DNA of 64,000 bases. Source: Paenibacillus hamazuiensis (GTDB lineage Bacteria; Bacillota; Bacilli; Paenibacillales; NBRC-103111). Both the position numbers and the translations under genes were made by a program. This document shows positions 42,851 to 52,411 of the stretch, piece after piece (the stretch's first letter is position 1; every line of letters starts with the position of its first letter). Location of the stretch: the NCBI RefSeq assembly GCF_023276405.1, contig NZ_JALRMO010000001.1:1612001-1676000 (forward strand). Direction: 5' to 3'. Under the pieces are notes generated by a model. The model was not told the origin of the DNA, made no database searches, and worked only from the letters and a program-made list of their open reading frames with translations.

Positions 42851-44208
42851 ATGCTTCGCTCTAATCCGAATGTCCAAAATGAATATGAATTGGTGTGTAT
42901 CGAGGAACTGGTTCATCCAGATCATCCTCTTCGTAAAGTACATAAGCATATCGACTTTTCCTTTATTCTCGACTTAGTCCGTCCTTATTACTGCGAGGAT
43001 AATGGACGTCCCTCGGCAGATCCCATCATGCTTTTCAAGATGCTATTGATCGGGTATCTTGACGGCATTCGCTCCGAACGACGGTTGGAAAGAGAGGTTT
43101 TCTCTAATAATGCTTATCGATGGTTTCTGGGGCTTGGGCTCAAGGATCGCGTGCCGGATCATAGCACCCTTAGCTACTTTCGTGAACGTCTTCAAGAAGG
43201 CGATGTACTTCAACAAATCTTCGACCGGGTCGTTCTGCTTGCTATTCAACATCGTCTCGTTGCCGGTCGGGTACTTATCACCGACTCAACTCATCTTAAG
43301 GCCAATGCGAATAAACGAAAGTTTGTTCAAGAGGAAGTAACCAAGAGTACGAAGGCCTACATGGAAGAACTGGACGAAGCAATTCGTGCCGATCGCGAGG
43401 CTCATGGAAAAAAGCTTTAAAGCCACGAGAGGAGGTGGAAGAAACCAAACTAACGAAGGTAAGCACAACCGATCCGGAGAGCGGTTATATGGTGCGGGAC
43501 GGTAAGCCGGAAGGCTTTTTCTATCTCGATCATCGGACCGTCGACCACAAATACAACATCATCATGGATGTCCACGTCACTGCCGGCAATGTTCACGATT
43601 CTGTCCCTTACATAGAGCGTTTGGAACATATCATCAAGAAGTTTAAATTCGAAAAAACACTGGAAGCCGTCGCACTGGATGCAGGTTACTTCACGTCGCA
43701 CATTTGCAAAAAGCTTCAAGACAAGAAAATATACGCGGTCATCGGAGGTAGAGCCTTTACCCCAGTTAAAGGATTAATGGCTAAGTGGCGATTTAAGTAT
43801 GATGCGGAGAACAATGTGTATATATGTCCACAAAAACACGAATTGAAATATACGACAACGGATCGCGAAGGCTACAGACAGTATAAGTCGGATCCGAATC
43901 ATTGTGCGAACTGCCCCATGCTCAAAGAATGTACCCGGTCCCGGAATCACCAAAAAGTCATCACCAGGCATGTATGGCAGGATAGTAAAGAGTGGGTAAA
44001 ACAAAACGGTAGAAGCAAGTCCGGCAAATATCTCTACCGCTTACGATACCAGACGATTGAGCGAAGCTTCGCGGATGCCAAAGAGCTCCATGGGCTTCGC
44101 TACTGCCGGTTCCGCGGCCGAAACAAAGTGCAGCAGCAAGCATTACTGACTGCACTATGTCAAAACATTAAAAAGATCGCCAATATCCTGGCTAAAAGGG
44201 CCGGATAA
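42851..44208 (+). CDS. IS1182-family transposase, two frames joined by a possible -1 frameshift
   Basis: ATG at 42851 with AAGGCGGTGG seven bases upstream. The first frame (to TAA at 43418) holds the N-terminal domain ([25 protein letters not shown]..., [28 protein letters not shown]) and the first catalytic Asp ([12 protein letters not shown]). The second frame (about 43414-44208) holds the second Asp ([10 protein letters not shown]) and the Glu region ([24 protein letters not shown]). They join in the -1 frame at A_AAA_AAG (43408-43414), giving one product of about 450 residues, the normal length. Either programmed frameshifting or a one-base loss explains it. Confidence 0.85.
43408..43414 (+). 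promoter_or_regulatory. A_AAA_AAG slippery heptamer in the transposase gene
   Basis: The zero frame reads GGA AAA AAG CTT TAA, so the heptamer is in the frame used by bacterial -1 frameshift sites. A stop follows one codon later, and a purine-rich GAGGAGG lies 20 bases downstream. Confidence 0.6.
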
Positions 44209-44291
44209 GAGGCGATCTTCTATTTTTAGGGCTAAATTCAAAAAATGATCCTACAAAAGCCCCGAAAAACCGGGGCTTTGTCAACAATCTG

Positions 44292-44317
44292 AATATACTC
44301 AATTTTTTGAGTATATT
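44292..44317 (+). repeat. Right copy of the 26-bp palindromic target duplication
   Basis: Identical to 42720-42745 and followed by a T run; this copy with its T tract is the other half of the original response regulator terminator. Confidence 0.9.
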
Positions 44318-44433
44318 TTTTTTGTCCGCGCTGCCCGAAGATAAGAACTGAAAACGGAGGTGATGCTCAAGATTGAGCAAAGGCATACCCTTATGAATCG
44401 TCGAGGTATGGTACGAAAGAATGGAGGAGAACA

Positions 44434-47400
44434 ATGAAAACCGTATGGGCAAGGCTAATGATATGGCTGCTTGTGCTAACGCTTGCCATGCCGGCTTCGA
44501 CCACGGCCGGCGCGGCGGAGACCGATACAGCGGGCGAGAGCTTGCGGCGCGGCGGCAATCAGTTTTTGAGTCTGGATCGCTATTACTACACGGTGGAAGC
44601 GGGCGCTTCCGCTACGATAAAAGTGACGCTGCACAACGGGCGCAACAAGTCGAATGTTACCGGCTTGTCAACGTTCAAGGTGAAGGATGAAGCCATAGCG
44701 ACGGTTGACGCAAGAGGAACCCTAACCGGTATGAAAGCCGGTATCACGATGGTGACGGCATCCTACGAAGGGATGACGGCGATCGCACTCATTCAGGTTC
44801 ATCGGAAAGGCAAGGCTGGTCTTTCGTTCGATGACAAACGCTATGAGCTGAAAGCCGGGGAGCGGAAGCAGGCCGCATTGTCGCTAAATGACGGCAAGGG
44901 AAGCCGGGATGTGACGCTCTTCGGCACGTACAGTTCGCATAAACCGGCGGTCGCCGCGATCGAGCAAAACGGAACGATCGTCGCGAAAAGCTTCGGTCAT
45001 ACCGTCATTACCGCCACCTATGCGGGATTGACGGCGAGAGCGCATGTGTTTGTGCGCAATTCAGCCGATACGGTTCCCCCTGCAGCGCCGGCCGGTCTGA
45101 ATGCTGTCGCCGGTGATCAGCAGGTGAGCCTGTCCTGGACCGCCAATACGGAGTCGGATCTGGCCGGGTATTTGGTGTACGCTTCCGAGGACGGGGGCGC
45201 CAGCTGGTCCACCGACACGGATGCGGGCACGGCAACCGGGATCACGATCACAGGGCTGACCAATGGAACGATTTATCATTTTGCGGTAGCGGCTTACGAC
45301 ACGAACGGCAACGAGTCGTCGAAATCGCAGGCGGTCAGCGCAACGCCGGCGCCGCAGACGGACACGCAAGCGCCCGCAGCTCCGTCCGGATTGACGGCGG
45401 AAGCCGGCGTCGGCGAAGTGGCGCTGAGCTGGCTGCCGAACGTCGAGACCGATTTGCACGGATATAAAATGTACCAGTCAATCGATAACGGAACAACCTG
45501 GGATACGAGAACCGACATCGGTAATGTGACGGCTTACACGGTTACGGGTTTGACCTACGGACAACCGTACCTGTTTGCGATAACGGCGCTCGACACGAGC
45601 GGCAACGAATCGCTTCGCTCGGCATCCGTTTCGGCAACGCCGCTGGCACCGCCGGATACGACGCCGCCTGCCGCACCTGCCGGGCTGGCTGCAGTACCCG
45701 GGGACCGTCAAATCAAGCTGAGCTGGCTGGCGAATTCCGAGCCGGATTTAGCCGGCTACCAACTATTCGTCTCCGAAAACGGAGGGAACAGCTGGGATAG
45801 CGGCACAGAGGTCGGATTATCTACGGCCTATACGGTAACCGAGCTCACTTACGGCAAGCCGTATACGTTCGCCTTGACCGCAACCGATACGGCGGGAAAT
45901 CGATCGGCGAAGTCGGCGGCCGTTACCGCTGCCCCATCCACCCTGGATGCCGAACAGCTTCCGTCAACCGGAATCGTCCCCTTCGTACAAGCGATCGATT
46001 TTCTGTATACAGGCGATAACGCCGTTCAAACCGGTGTTGCGGCAGGAGCGATTCAGCCGGAACGCGCTGCCGTGCTGCGCGGCCGCGTCACCGACGACGC
46101 TGGACAGCCGCTTCCCGGCGTGAAGGTGACCATACTTGGCAAACCTCAATTCGGCGAGACGCATACGCGGGCAGACGGTCAATTCGACATGGCTATTAAT
46201 GGCGGCGGACCGCTCACGGTCGACTACCGGCTTGCCGGTTATATGAACGTTCAACGCAGCGTAACCGCGCCGTGGGAGGAATACACGTGGCTGCCCGACG
46301 TGGTTATGAAAGCTTATGATACGCAGGTCACCGCGATTGACTTGACGGAGCAATCGGTCTATCAGGTCGCAAGGGGCAGCACGGTGACCGATGCGGACGG
46401 CACGCGCCAGGCGACGCTGCTGGTCGCGCCAGGGACGACGGCGACAATGACGCTGCCGGACGGAACGGTACAGCCGCTGTCCGCGATGAACGTGCGGGCC
46501 ACGGAATATACGGTGGGCGAAAAGGGCCCGCAAGCGATGCCGGGCGAGCTTCCGACCTTCGTCGGCTACACGTATGCGGTCGAGCTTTCGGTTGACGAAG
46601 CGGTCTACGCGGGGGCGACCGAGGTACGCTTCAATCAGCCGACGTATTTGTACGTCGACAATTTCCTGGAGTTTCCTAACGGGGCCGTCGTACCGATCGG
46701 TTATTACGACCGCAAGAAAGCGGCTTGGATTCCGTCGAAAAACGGCCGTATTGTGAAAGTGGTCGGCATCACGAACGGTTCGGCGAATCTGGATGTGGAC
46801 GGCGACGGCGCGGCGGACACCGGCACAAAGCTGACGGAGCTGAGCATTACCGATCTGGAGCGTGCCCGCTTGGCGGAGCTGTATCCGGTAGGGAAATCGC
46901 TCTGGCGGTCGCCGGTCGATCATTTTACGCCGTTTGATTGTAACTGGCCTTATGGACCGCCAAAGGATGCGAAACAGCCTCCGAGCGACGAGGACGACAG
47001 CGGCGATGACGACGACAAAGATGATAAACGGAAGGATCCGTGCCAGGAGAAAGGCTCCATCATCGGCTGCGAGGATCAATCGCTGGGGCAGACGATCGGG
47101 ATTCCGGGGACGAATCTGGTCCTGCATTATGCCAGCGATCGCACGCCGGGACAGCGGGAACGTTCGTCCGCGGAGCTACCTATAACCGGAGACGAAGTTT
47201 CGGATTCGCTTCACTCGATCCGGCTCGAGATCGAGGTGCAGGGGAAACGGATCGTGGAGGATTTACCGATTACAAGCAATCAACGTTACTTGTTTGAATG
47301 GGATGGTAAGGACGGCTATGGCAGATCCGTATACGGCCGTCATCCGGTTGATGTGAAGCTGACCTATTATTATGTGGCGCAATATTATGAGGCGAGGGCC

Positions 47401-50400
47401 GATTGGGAGACGAGCTTCGGGCAAGTTGGCGCTCCGGCGGAAAGCTTCGGCCGCGATAGAGAGAATGGCCAAATTTCGATCTCAACATCCTACCGGACGT
47501 ATGTCGAAAGCCCAAACAACCCTTATCAGGAATATGGAATTGCCGGCTGGAGCCTGGACGTCCATCATTTCAAAGATAAGAAGGGCGAGTCGCAATACAT
47601 GGGGTATGGCACGACCCAATTGCCGGTTCAGCGTTCGGTCGTGTATCAGAAGACTGCAGGTTGTCTCCCGGGTAAGTGCTTCTCTGGAATCGGTGACGGG
47701 AAGCCGGCATCGGAAGCACAATTCTATTATGTTTACGATATCGTGCATGCGCCGGACGGCAGTCTGTTCGTCTCGGACGGCGGTAACAACAGAGTGCGCA
47801 GAATAGGTACTGACGGCATCGTCACAACTTACGCCGGCGGCAAGCAGAGCGGCGATAACGGTGACGGCGGACCTGCGACTCAAGCGAGGGTGGCACCGAG
47901 AAATATCGCGCTCGGACCTGACGGCAGCTTGTATATTGCGGAGCTATACGATATTCGGAAAGTTTCTTCGGACGGCATCATTACGACCTTTGCCGGCAAA
48001 GGTACAGGGGGCAGTTACAATGACAAAATGAAGGACGGTATTCCGGCAACAGACGCCTACATTGAGCCGTTTGATGTCGAGGTCGGCCCGGACGGCAGCG
48101 TCTATTTCCTGGAACGTTTTTCGATATGCTGCTATCCCGAACCGCATTCGAGGGCCGCAATACGTAAAATTGGCCCGGACGGCATCGTGACGACGATCGG
48201 AGGGATAGGAACGAAAACGACGGAAAGCATCCCGTTATATGAGAAAAAATTGTATGCACAAGATATTGAGTTCGCACCGGACGGATCGCTGTATATTCTG
48301 GATAAGAGCGGGCAAAGCTCGGGAGGCTCTTCTTACCGGAATTTCATTTACAAAGTCGGGTCGGACGGAATCGTCCGCAGAGTTGCGGGATCGTTGTCCG
48401 CACCGGGGAGTCGCATCGATTTTCCCGGAGGCACCAACTCCTGGGGACAACTTGATGTTGACGGTCCTGCGCTTGATCCTTATTTGACAGCCAACCGGAT
48501 GTCGTTCGCGCCGGACGGTACGCTTTACCTTAGCGACCAGTCTTTCAAACGAATCCTGAGGCTGGAGCCTAGCGGTCTGTTGAGCAAATATGCGGGCAAT
48601 CCGATGTCGAGATGCGAAGAACTCCAGACAGGCAACGGTCTTGCGTACGAATCAAAACTCGGGTGTCTCCAATATGTTGCCGCAGGGCTGGATGAAACGG
48701 TCTATTATAGCTCGAACATCAGTACAACCGGCTGGAGCATCATGTCGCTTCATACTGATGAGGTAAATTTCGTTTCATTACCCAATTATATCGTTCCGAG
48801 CGAGGACGGACAGCAACTGTACGTCTTCGATCCGAATTCAGGCCGGCACCAGCAAACGAAAGACGCCATAACCGGACGGACGGTTCAGCAATTCCACTAT
48901 GACGGCGGAGGACGGTTGGTCTCGCTTGAGGATGCTTACGGCAACACGGTTGTGATCGAACGCAATGTCCTCGGTGTTCCGAGGGCGATCGTTGCGCCGG
49001 GCGGACAGCGGACGGAGCTGGAGTTGGACGGGGCAGGCCAATTGTCCGCGGTGACAGTTCCCGGCGGTGCATCCTATGAAATGAGTTACGATGCGGACGG
49101 ACTTCTCGTCAGCTTTACGGATCGGAACGGCAGCACCAGCGAATATGAATACGATGCCCAGGGACTGCTGATCGCAGCGCATCACCCTTCCTACGGGGAT
49201 TTGACGATCGTACGCGAGAAGCTTCCGCTCGGCACGAAAGTGACCATGACCCGCGGCGAGGGAGAAGTGACAAGCTACAAGATCGAAAGCCTGGAAAACG
49301 GCGACATTCGGCGCGAGACGGCCGAGCCGACGGGGGCCGTCACTGTCGTGACCGTAAAGCCGAACGGCTACCGGGAGATCGCTTATCCGGACGGAACCGT
49401 TGTCGGCAAATCGCTCAGTCCGGACCCGCGCTGGGGTATGAGCTCTCCGCAGCTGGCCGGCATGACGATCAAGACCCCGCAAGCCCGGACGATAACGATG
49501 TCGGAGTCGCGAACAGCCGCGTTTGCCAGTCCGACCGATCCATTCAGCCTGACAACGTATCAAGAAACGTTTACAGTAAACGGCCGGACGACTATGGTTC
49601 AATACGACGCCGCACAGAAGACGGTCACAATGACAAGCGCGGAGAATCGACAGGTGGTCCACCGGTTGGACGATTTCGGGAGAACGGTTCGACTCGAGTA
49701 CCCCGGTCAGTCTGTCGAGCCGATCGAATACGCGTACGATGCGCAAGGCAAGCTGCAGCAGATCAAGCAGGGCGTTCAAGTCGTCAACTATCACTATGAC
49801 GAACAGTTAAGGCTCACCCGGTTGACCGATGCGGAAAACCGGGAACTTGAATACGAGTATGACGCATATGGGTTCGTCAGCCGCATCAATCTGCCTAGCG
49901 GCAAGAGCTTGGCGATGACGCACGATGCGGTAGGCAACTTGACGGGAATTACAGCACCGGGTGGCAACGACTTCACCATGGATTACGATGAGACTGACGA
50001 GCTCGTTTCGTTCCTTCCGGAAGGAAGTACGGAGCCGGTTCGATGGTACTATAACTTGAATGGCAAGCATACGCATACGACGTTTCCCAGCGGGCGCTTG
50101 ATCGCGAATACGTTTGACCCAGGCGGGCGGTTGACGGAAAGCCATGATACGAAACGCAGCCGCACTTTCGAGTACGCAGACAATACCGATCGGGTTCATA
50201 CGATGACGACGAAGGCGAAGGCATCCGGTGCAGTGGAGCAACAGCTGCAATTCGCCTACGACGGATCGGATGTGACGAAAACGGTATGGCTCGGAAAAGC
50301 GAATGCGACCTACGATTATACGTATGACGCTTTGTCCAACGTGACCGGCATCCATCTGAACATTCCGGCGAGCCAATACACAAGCGACACCGCCATCACG

Positions 50401-51891
50401 TGGGATAAGGAAGACCGGGTGAAGTCGTTCGGTTCGCAATCGTTCCAATATACGGGACCGGGCGGCATTCTCGGCAGCATTCAGGACGGCGGATTCGAGA
50501 CCGCTTATCAATACGATGCCTACGGCCGAATAACGCATAGGACGGTGTCCGCGTCCGGAGTCCCGGTTTATCAAATGCAGCTGCAGTACAATGCTGTCGG
50601 CAAAGTGGGGCAAAAAACGGAAACCACACCTCAAGGAACTTCCGTTTATACGTATGACTACGATGCGGACGGACAACTGCTGGAGGTGCGGCTGAACGGA
50701 AACGTCATCGAGGCGTATGCTTACGACGCAAACGGCAACCGGACGTCGGCGGCTATAAACGGGGCGCCGGCCGAATCGGCCGTATACGACGGACAAGACC
50801 GGCTGATTACCCGGGGCGGCGTCGACTATATGTTTGACGCCGACGGCTTTCTGACCCATCGCGGCAGCGATTCCTTCACTTACGGCTCGCGGGGAGAGCT
50901 GCTGGAAGCGAACGTTGGCGGCAAGACGGTCACGTACTCGTACGATGCGCTTGGCAGGCATGTGGCACGGCATGACGAAACGGGTACGACGCAGTATTTG
51001 TACGGACTCCCGGATGCCATTATGACGATTACTGCAATCATCGATCCATCCGGCGCCGTGACGGAATATTACTATGACCTGTCCGGGCAGCTGACCGGTA
51101 TGAAGCGCGAAGGCGTCACTTATGCCATCGCGACGGACCTGGTTGGAACGCCGAAGCTGGTTGTCGGCGCCAACGGACAAATCGTCAAGGAACTCGGTTA
51201 CGACAGCTTCGGGAATCGGCTGACGGATTCCAATCCCGGCTTTCTGCTGCCGTTCGGCTTTGCTGGCGGATTGGAGGACACGGACACCGGCTTGCTCCGG
51301 TTCGGTCTCCGCGATTACGAGCTTGCTTCCGGACGATGGACGGCACGCGACCCGATTCTGTTCACGGGCGGTCAGACAAACTTGTACGTCTATGTCGGCA
51401 ACGATCCGATTCTGTTTCGCGATCCTCTGGGATTGTTTTGTATCGGCGGTAACGCGTATGCGGGCGTCGGTGGCGGCGCGAAGGTTTGTGTTAACAGTAA
51501 GGGCCAATTTTCGTTCTGCAGCGAGCTTGGTTTTGGCGTCGGCGGGGGCCTCGAATTCAGTCCGCTAGAGGATATTACAAAGCGCGACAGCTTGGGAGTG
51601 GAAGGAACGGTCAGCGGCGCATACGGACCTGGGAAACTAACCGGCGGGTTCAAAACGAATTACGTGTTCGATACCGAATGCGCCAAAAAGGAGGGCGTTC
51701 TGAAAGTGGAGCTGGGAGCATTGAAATTCGATTTGCTAAATCCGCTTGAATCGGCGTACGGTCAAGATTGGAAAGATCTCGAGGAGAAAAAGGGGCCGAT
51801 TGATTCCTTTAAGGATGCTATCAAGAAGGGCCAATTGTCCGCCAAGGTTGAAGCTTCGTTCAAAGGCCAGTTGTGCACTAGAGTCCGGTAA
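44434..51891 (+). CDS. Secreted giant RHS/YD-repeat protein with Big2, FN3 and NHL modules
   Basis: 2485 residues, RBS GGAGGAG. A signal peptide (about 1-30) is followed by two bacterial Ig-like (Big2) domains (about 45-125 and 130-210), three fibronectin type III domains (about 215-300, 312-400, 410-500; each opening PAAPxGLxAxxG), a carboxypeptidase-regulatory-like domain (about 548-620), a low-complexity acidic linker near 850-870, six-bladed-propeller-like NHL repeats (about 1085-1450; APDGSLFVSDGGNNRVRRI), and RHS/YD repeats (about 1480-2260). The RHS core ends GLLRFGLRDYELASGRWTARDPILF ... DPLGL at 2330-2334. The last 150 residues are Gly-rich with four Cys and differ from the core. RHS shells typically encapsulate a C-terminal toxin, but no immunity gene follows. 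Confidence 0.88.
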   Translation: MKTVWARLMIWLLVLTLAMPASTTAGAAETDTAGESLRRGGNQFLSLDRYYYTVEAGASATIKVTLHNGRNKSNVTGLSTFKVKDEAIATVDARGTLTGMKAGITMVTASYEGMTAIALIQVHRKGKAGLSFDDKRYELKAGERKQAALSLNDGKGSRDVTLFGTYSSHKPAVAAIEQNGTIVAKSFGHTVITATYAGLTARAHVFVRNSADTVPPAAPAGLNAVAGDQQVSLSWTANTESDLAGYLVYASEDGGASWSTDTDAGTATGITITGLTNGTIYHFAVAAYDTNGNESSKSQAVSATPAPQTDTQAPAAPSGLTAEAGVGEVALSWLPNVETDLHGYKMYQSIDNGTTWDTRTDIGNVTAYTVTGLTYGQPYLFAITALDTSGNESLRSASVSATPLAPPDTTPPAAPAGLAAVPGDRQIKLSWLANSEPDLAGYQLFVSENGGNSWDSGTEVGLSTAYTVTELTYGKPYTFALTATDTAGNRSAKSAAVTAAPSTLDAEQLPSTGIVPFVQAIDFLYTGDNAVQTGVAAGAIQPERAAVLRGRVTDDAGQPLPGVKVTILGKPQFGETHTRADGQFDMAINGGGPLTVDYRLAGYMNVQRSVTAPWEEYTWLPDVVMKAYDTQVTAIDLTEQSVYQVARGSTVTDADGTRQATLLVAPGTTATMTLPDGTVQPLSAMNVRATEYTVGEKGPQAMPGELPTFVGYTYAVELSVDEAVYAGATEVRFNQPTYLYVDNFLEFPNGAVVPIGYYDRKKAAWIPSKNGRIVKVVGITNGSANLDVDGDGAADTGTKLTELSITDLERARLAELYPVGKSLWRSPVDHFTPFDCNWPYGPPKDAKQPPSDEDDSGDDDDKDDKRKDPCQEKGSIIGCEDQSLGQTIGIPGTNLVLHYASDRTPGQRERSSAELPITGDEVSDSLHSIRLEIEVQGKRIVEDLPITSNQRYLFEWDGKDGYGRSVYGRHPVDVKLTYYYVAQYYEARADWETSFGQVGAPAESFGRDRENGQISISTSYRTYVESPNNPYQEYGIAGWSLDVHHFKDKKGESQYMGYGTTQLPVQRSVVYQKTAGCLPGKCFSGIGDGKPASEAQFYYVYDIVHAPDGSLFVSDGGNNRVRRIGTDGIVTTYAGGKQSGDNGDGGPATQARVAPRNIALGPDGSLYIAELYDIRKVSSDGIITTFAGKGTGGSYNDKMKDGIPATDAYIEPFDVEVGPDGSVYFLERFSICCYPEPHSRAAIRKIGPDGIVTTIGGIGTKTTESIPLYEKKLYAQDIEFAPDGSLYILDKSGQSSGGSSYRNFIYKVGSDGIVRRVAGSLSAPGSRIDFPGGTNSWGQLDVDGPALDPYLTANRMSFAPDGTLYLSDQSFKRILRLEPSGLLSKYAGNPMSRCEELQTGNGLAYESKLGCLQYVAAGLDETVYYSSNISTTGWSIMSLHTDEVNFVSLPNYIVPSEDGQQLYVFDPNSGRHQQTKDAITGRTVQQFHYDGGGRLVSLEDAYGNTVVIERNVLGVPRAIVAPGGQRTELELDGAGQLSAVTVPGGASYEMSYDADGLLVSFTDRNGSTSEYEYDAQGLLIAAHHPSYGDLTIVREKLPLGTKVTMTRGEGEVTSYKIESLENGDIRRETAEPTGAVTVVTVKPNGYREIAYPDGTVVGKSLSPDPRWGMSSPQLAGMTIKTPQARTITMSESRTAAFASPTDPFSLTTYQETFTVNGRTTMVQYDAAQKTVTMTSAENRQVVHRLDDFGRTVRLEYPGQSVEPIEYAYDAQGKLQQIKQGVQVVNYHYDEQLRLTRLTDAENRELEYEYDAYGFVSRINLPSGKSLAMTHDAVGNLTGITAPGGNDFTMDYDETDELVSFLPEGSTEPVRWYYNLNGKHTHTTFPSGRLIANTFDPGGRLTESHDTKRSRTFEYADNTDRVHTMTTKAKASGAVEQQLQFAYDGSDVTKTVWLGKANATYDYTYDALSNVTGIHLNIPASQYTSDTAITWDKEDRVKSFGSQSFQYTGPGGILGSIQDGGFETAYQYDAYGRITHRTVSASGVPVYQMQLQYNAVGKVGQKTETTPQGTSVYTYDYDADGQLLEVRLNGNVIEAYAYDANGNRTSAAINGAPAESAVYDGQDRLITRGGVDYMFDADGFLTHRGSDSFTYGSRGELLEANVGGKTVTYSYDALGRHVARHDETGTTQYLYGLPDAIMTITAIIDPSGAVTEYYYDLSGQLTGMKREGVTYAIATDLVGTPKLVVGANGQIVKELGYDSFGNRLTDSNPGFLLPFGFAGGLEDTDTGLLRFGLRDYELASGRWTARDPILFTGGQTNLYVYVGNDPILFRDPLGLFCIGGNAYAGVGGGAKVCVNSKGQFSFCSELGFGVGGGLEFSPLEDITKRDSLGVEGTVSGAYGPGKLTGGFKTNYVFDTECAKKEGVLKVELGALKFDLLNPLESAYGQDWKDLEEKKGPIDSFKDAIKKGQLSAKVEASFKGQLCTRVR

Positions 51892-51940
51892 TCGACCGGA
51901 AGCGATGAACCGTTCCAGTCTAGTTCGTTAATAGGAAAAA

Positions 51941-51975
51941 CCTAGCGCAAAGATTGCCGCTAGGTTCTTTTTTTG
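51941..51975 (+). terminator. Terminator after the RHS gene
   Basis: CCTAGCG (51941-51947) and CGCTAGG (51958-51964), then TTCTTTTTTT. It lies 50 bp after the stop, leaving no room for an immunity gene. Confidence 0.88.
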
Positions 51976-52076
51976 TGCTATGAGATATGTTTTCGTGTTC
52001 ATTGGGGGAAGAGGGTTAGGGTAGACTTATCCCTTCATAAATCCAGTCACTCGGGCATTAGACAAGTAATATTAGG

Positions 52077-52158
52077 CTGATAGCGTACAGCGTGTCGGGA
52101 ATCGGATTTTTCAACAAACATCGAAAAAAATCCATTCCCGACAAACGCGACCTATCAG
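52077..52158. other. Nested inverted-repeat element in the exporter upstream region
   Basis: Outer arms CTGATAG (52077-52083) and CTATCAG (52152-52158) enclose TGTCGGGAAT (52093-52102) and ATTCCCGACA (52134-52143), with GGATTTTT / AAAAATCC inside. The DNA could form a long cruciform or the transcript a structured RNA. No gene is in 51892-52411. Confidence 0.5.
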
Positions 52159-52232
52159 TGAGCAGCCGCTCCCGGCGGGCGGGTCCAGGGCGCTTGGAGT
52201 GCCTGGGGTCCCCCTTCAGGGGGATTTAGACG

Positions 52233-52296
52233 AGGGTTGATCGGTTGACTTAGGGGGTACTTCCACGATTTAAGGGTTGATCGATTGACTTTGGGG
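52233..52296 (+). repeat. Two copies of a 24-bp direct repeat before the ABC exporter
   Basis: AGGGTTGATCGGTTGACTT (52233-52251) recurs as AGGGTTGATCGATTGACTT (52273-52291), each followed by AGGGG or TGGGG, 40 bp apart; two substitutions in 24 bases. A separate CCCCC-ttca-GGGGG hairpin lies at 52211-52224. Possible operators for the exporter genes. Confidence 0.5.
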
Positions 52297-52411
52297 CTGA
52301 TAAAGGGGCAGGTGAGTGGGCAAAAATAAAGTGACTTTTCCGCCCCATTGGAGTATTTTAATATATAGTGGCACTAAATATTTTTTTCATCCTGACGAGG
52401 GGGAGAGCGTA

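Larger units (their letters stand above)
42746..44291 (+). mobile_element. IS1182-family insertion sequence
   Basis: 1546 bp bounded by CAGCCTGTTGAAAAA on the left and the inverted CAGATTGTTGACAAA on the right (12 of 15 matching), flanked by 26-bp palindromic direct repeats. Inside each end is a hairpin: AGCCTGTTG/CAACAGGCT (42747-42771) at the left and AAAGCCCCG/CGGGGCTTT (44256-44279) at the right, likely blocking outside transcription. The size and the long palindromic duplication fit the IS1182 family (ISfinder lists duplications up to about 60 bp). A TATAAT at 42816-42821 serves the transposase gene. Confidence 0.88.

Noticed and set aside
44363-44436. A 24-codon frame from ATG ending at the ATGA of the RHS gene start, possible leader peptide
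   Set aside because: The GGAGG is only two bases from the ATG, so translation is unlikely; it is probably just the RBS region of the RHS gene.
49807-51507. 566-codon minus-strand open frame opposite the RHS repeats
   Set aside because: Shadow of the repeat-rich coding sequence; low-complexity Arg/Val pattern and no domain.
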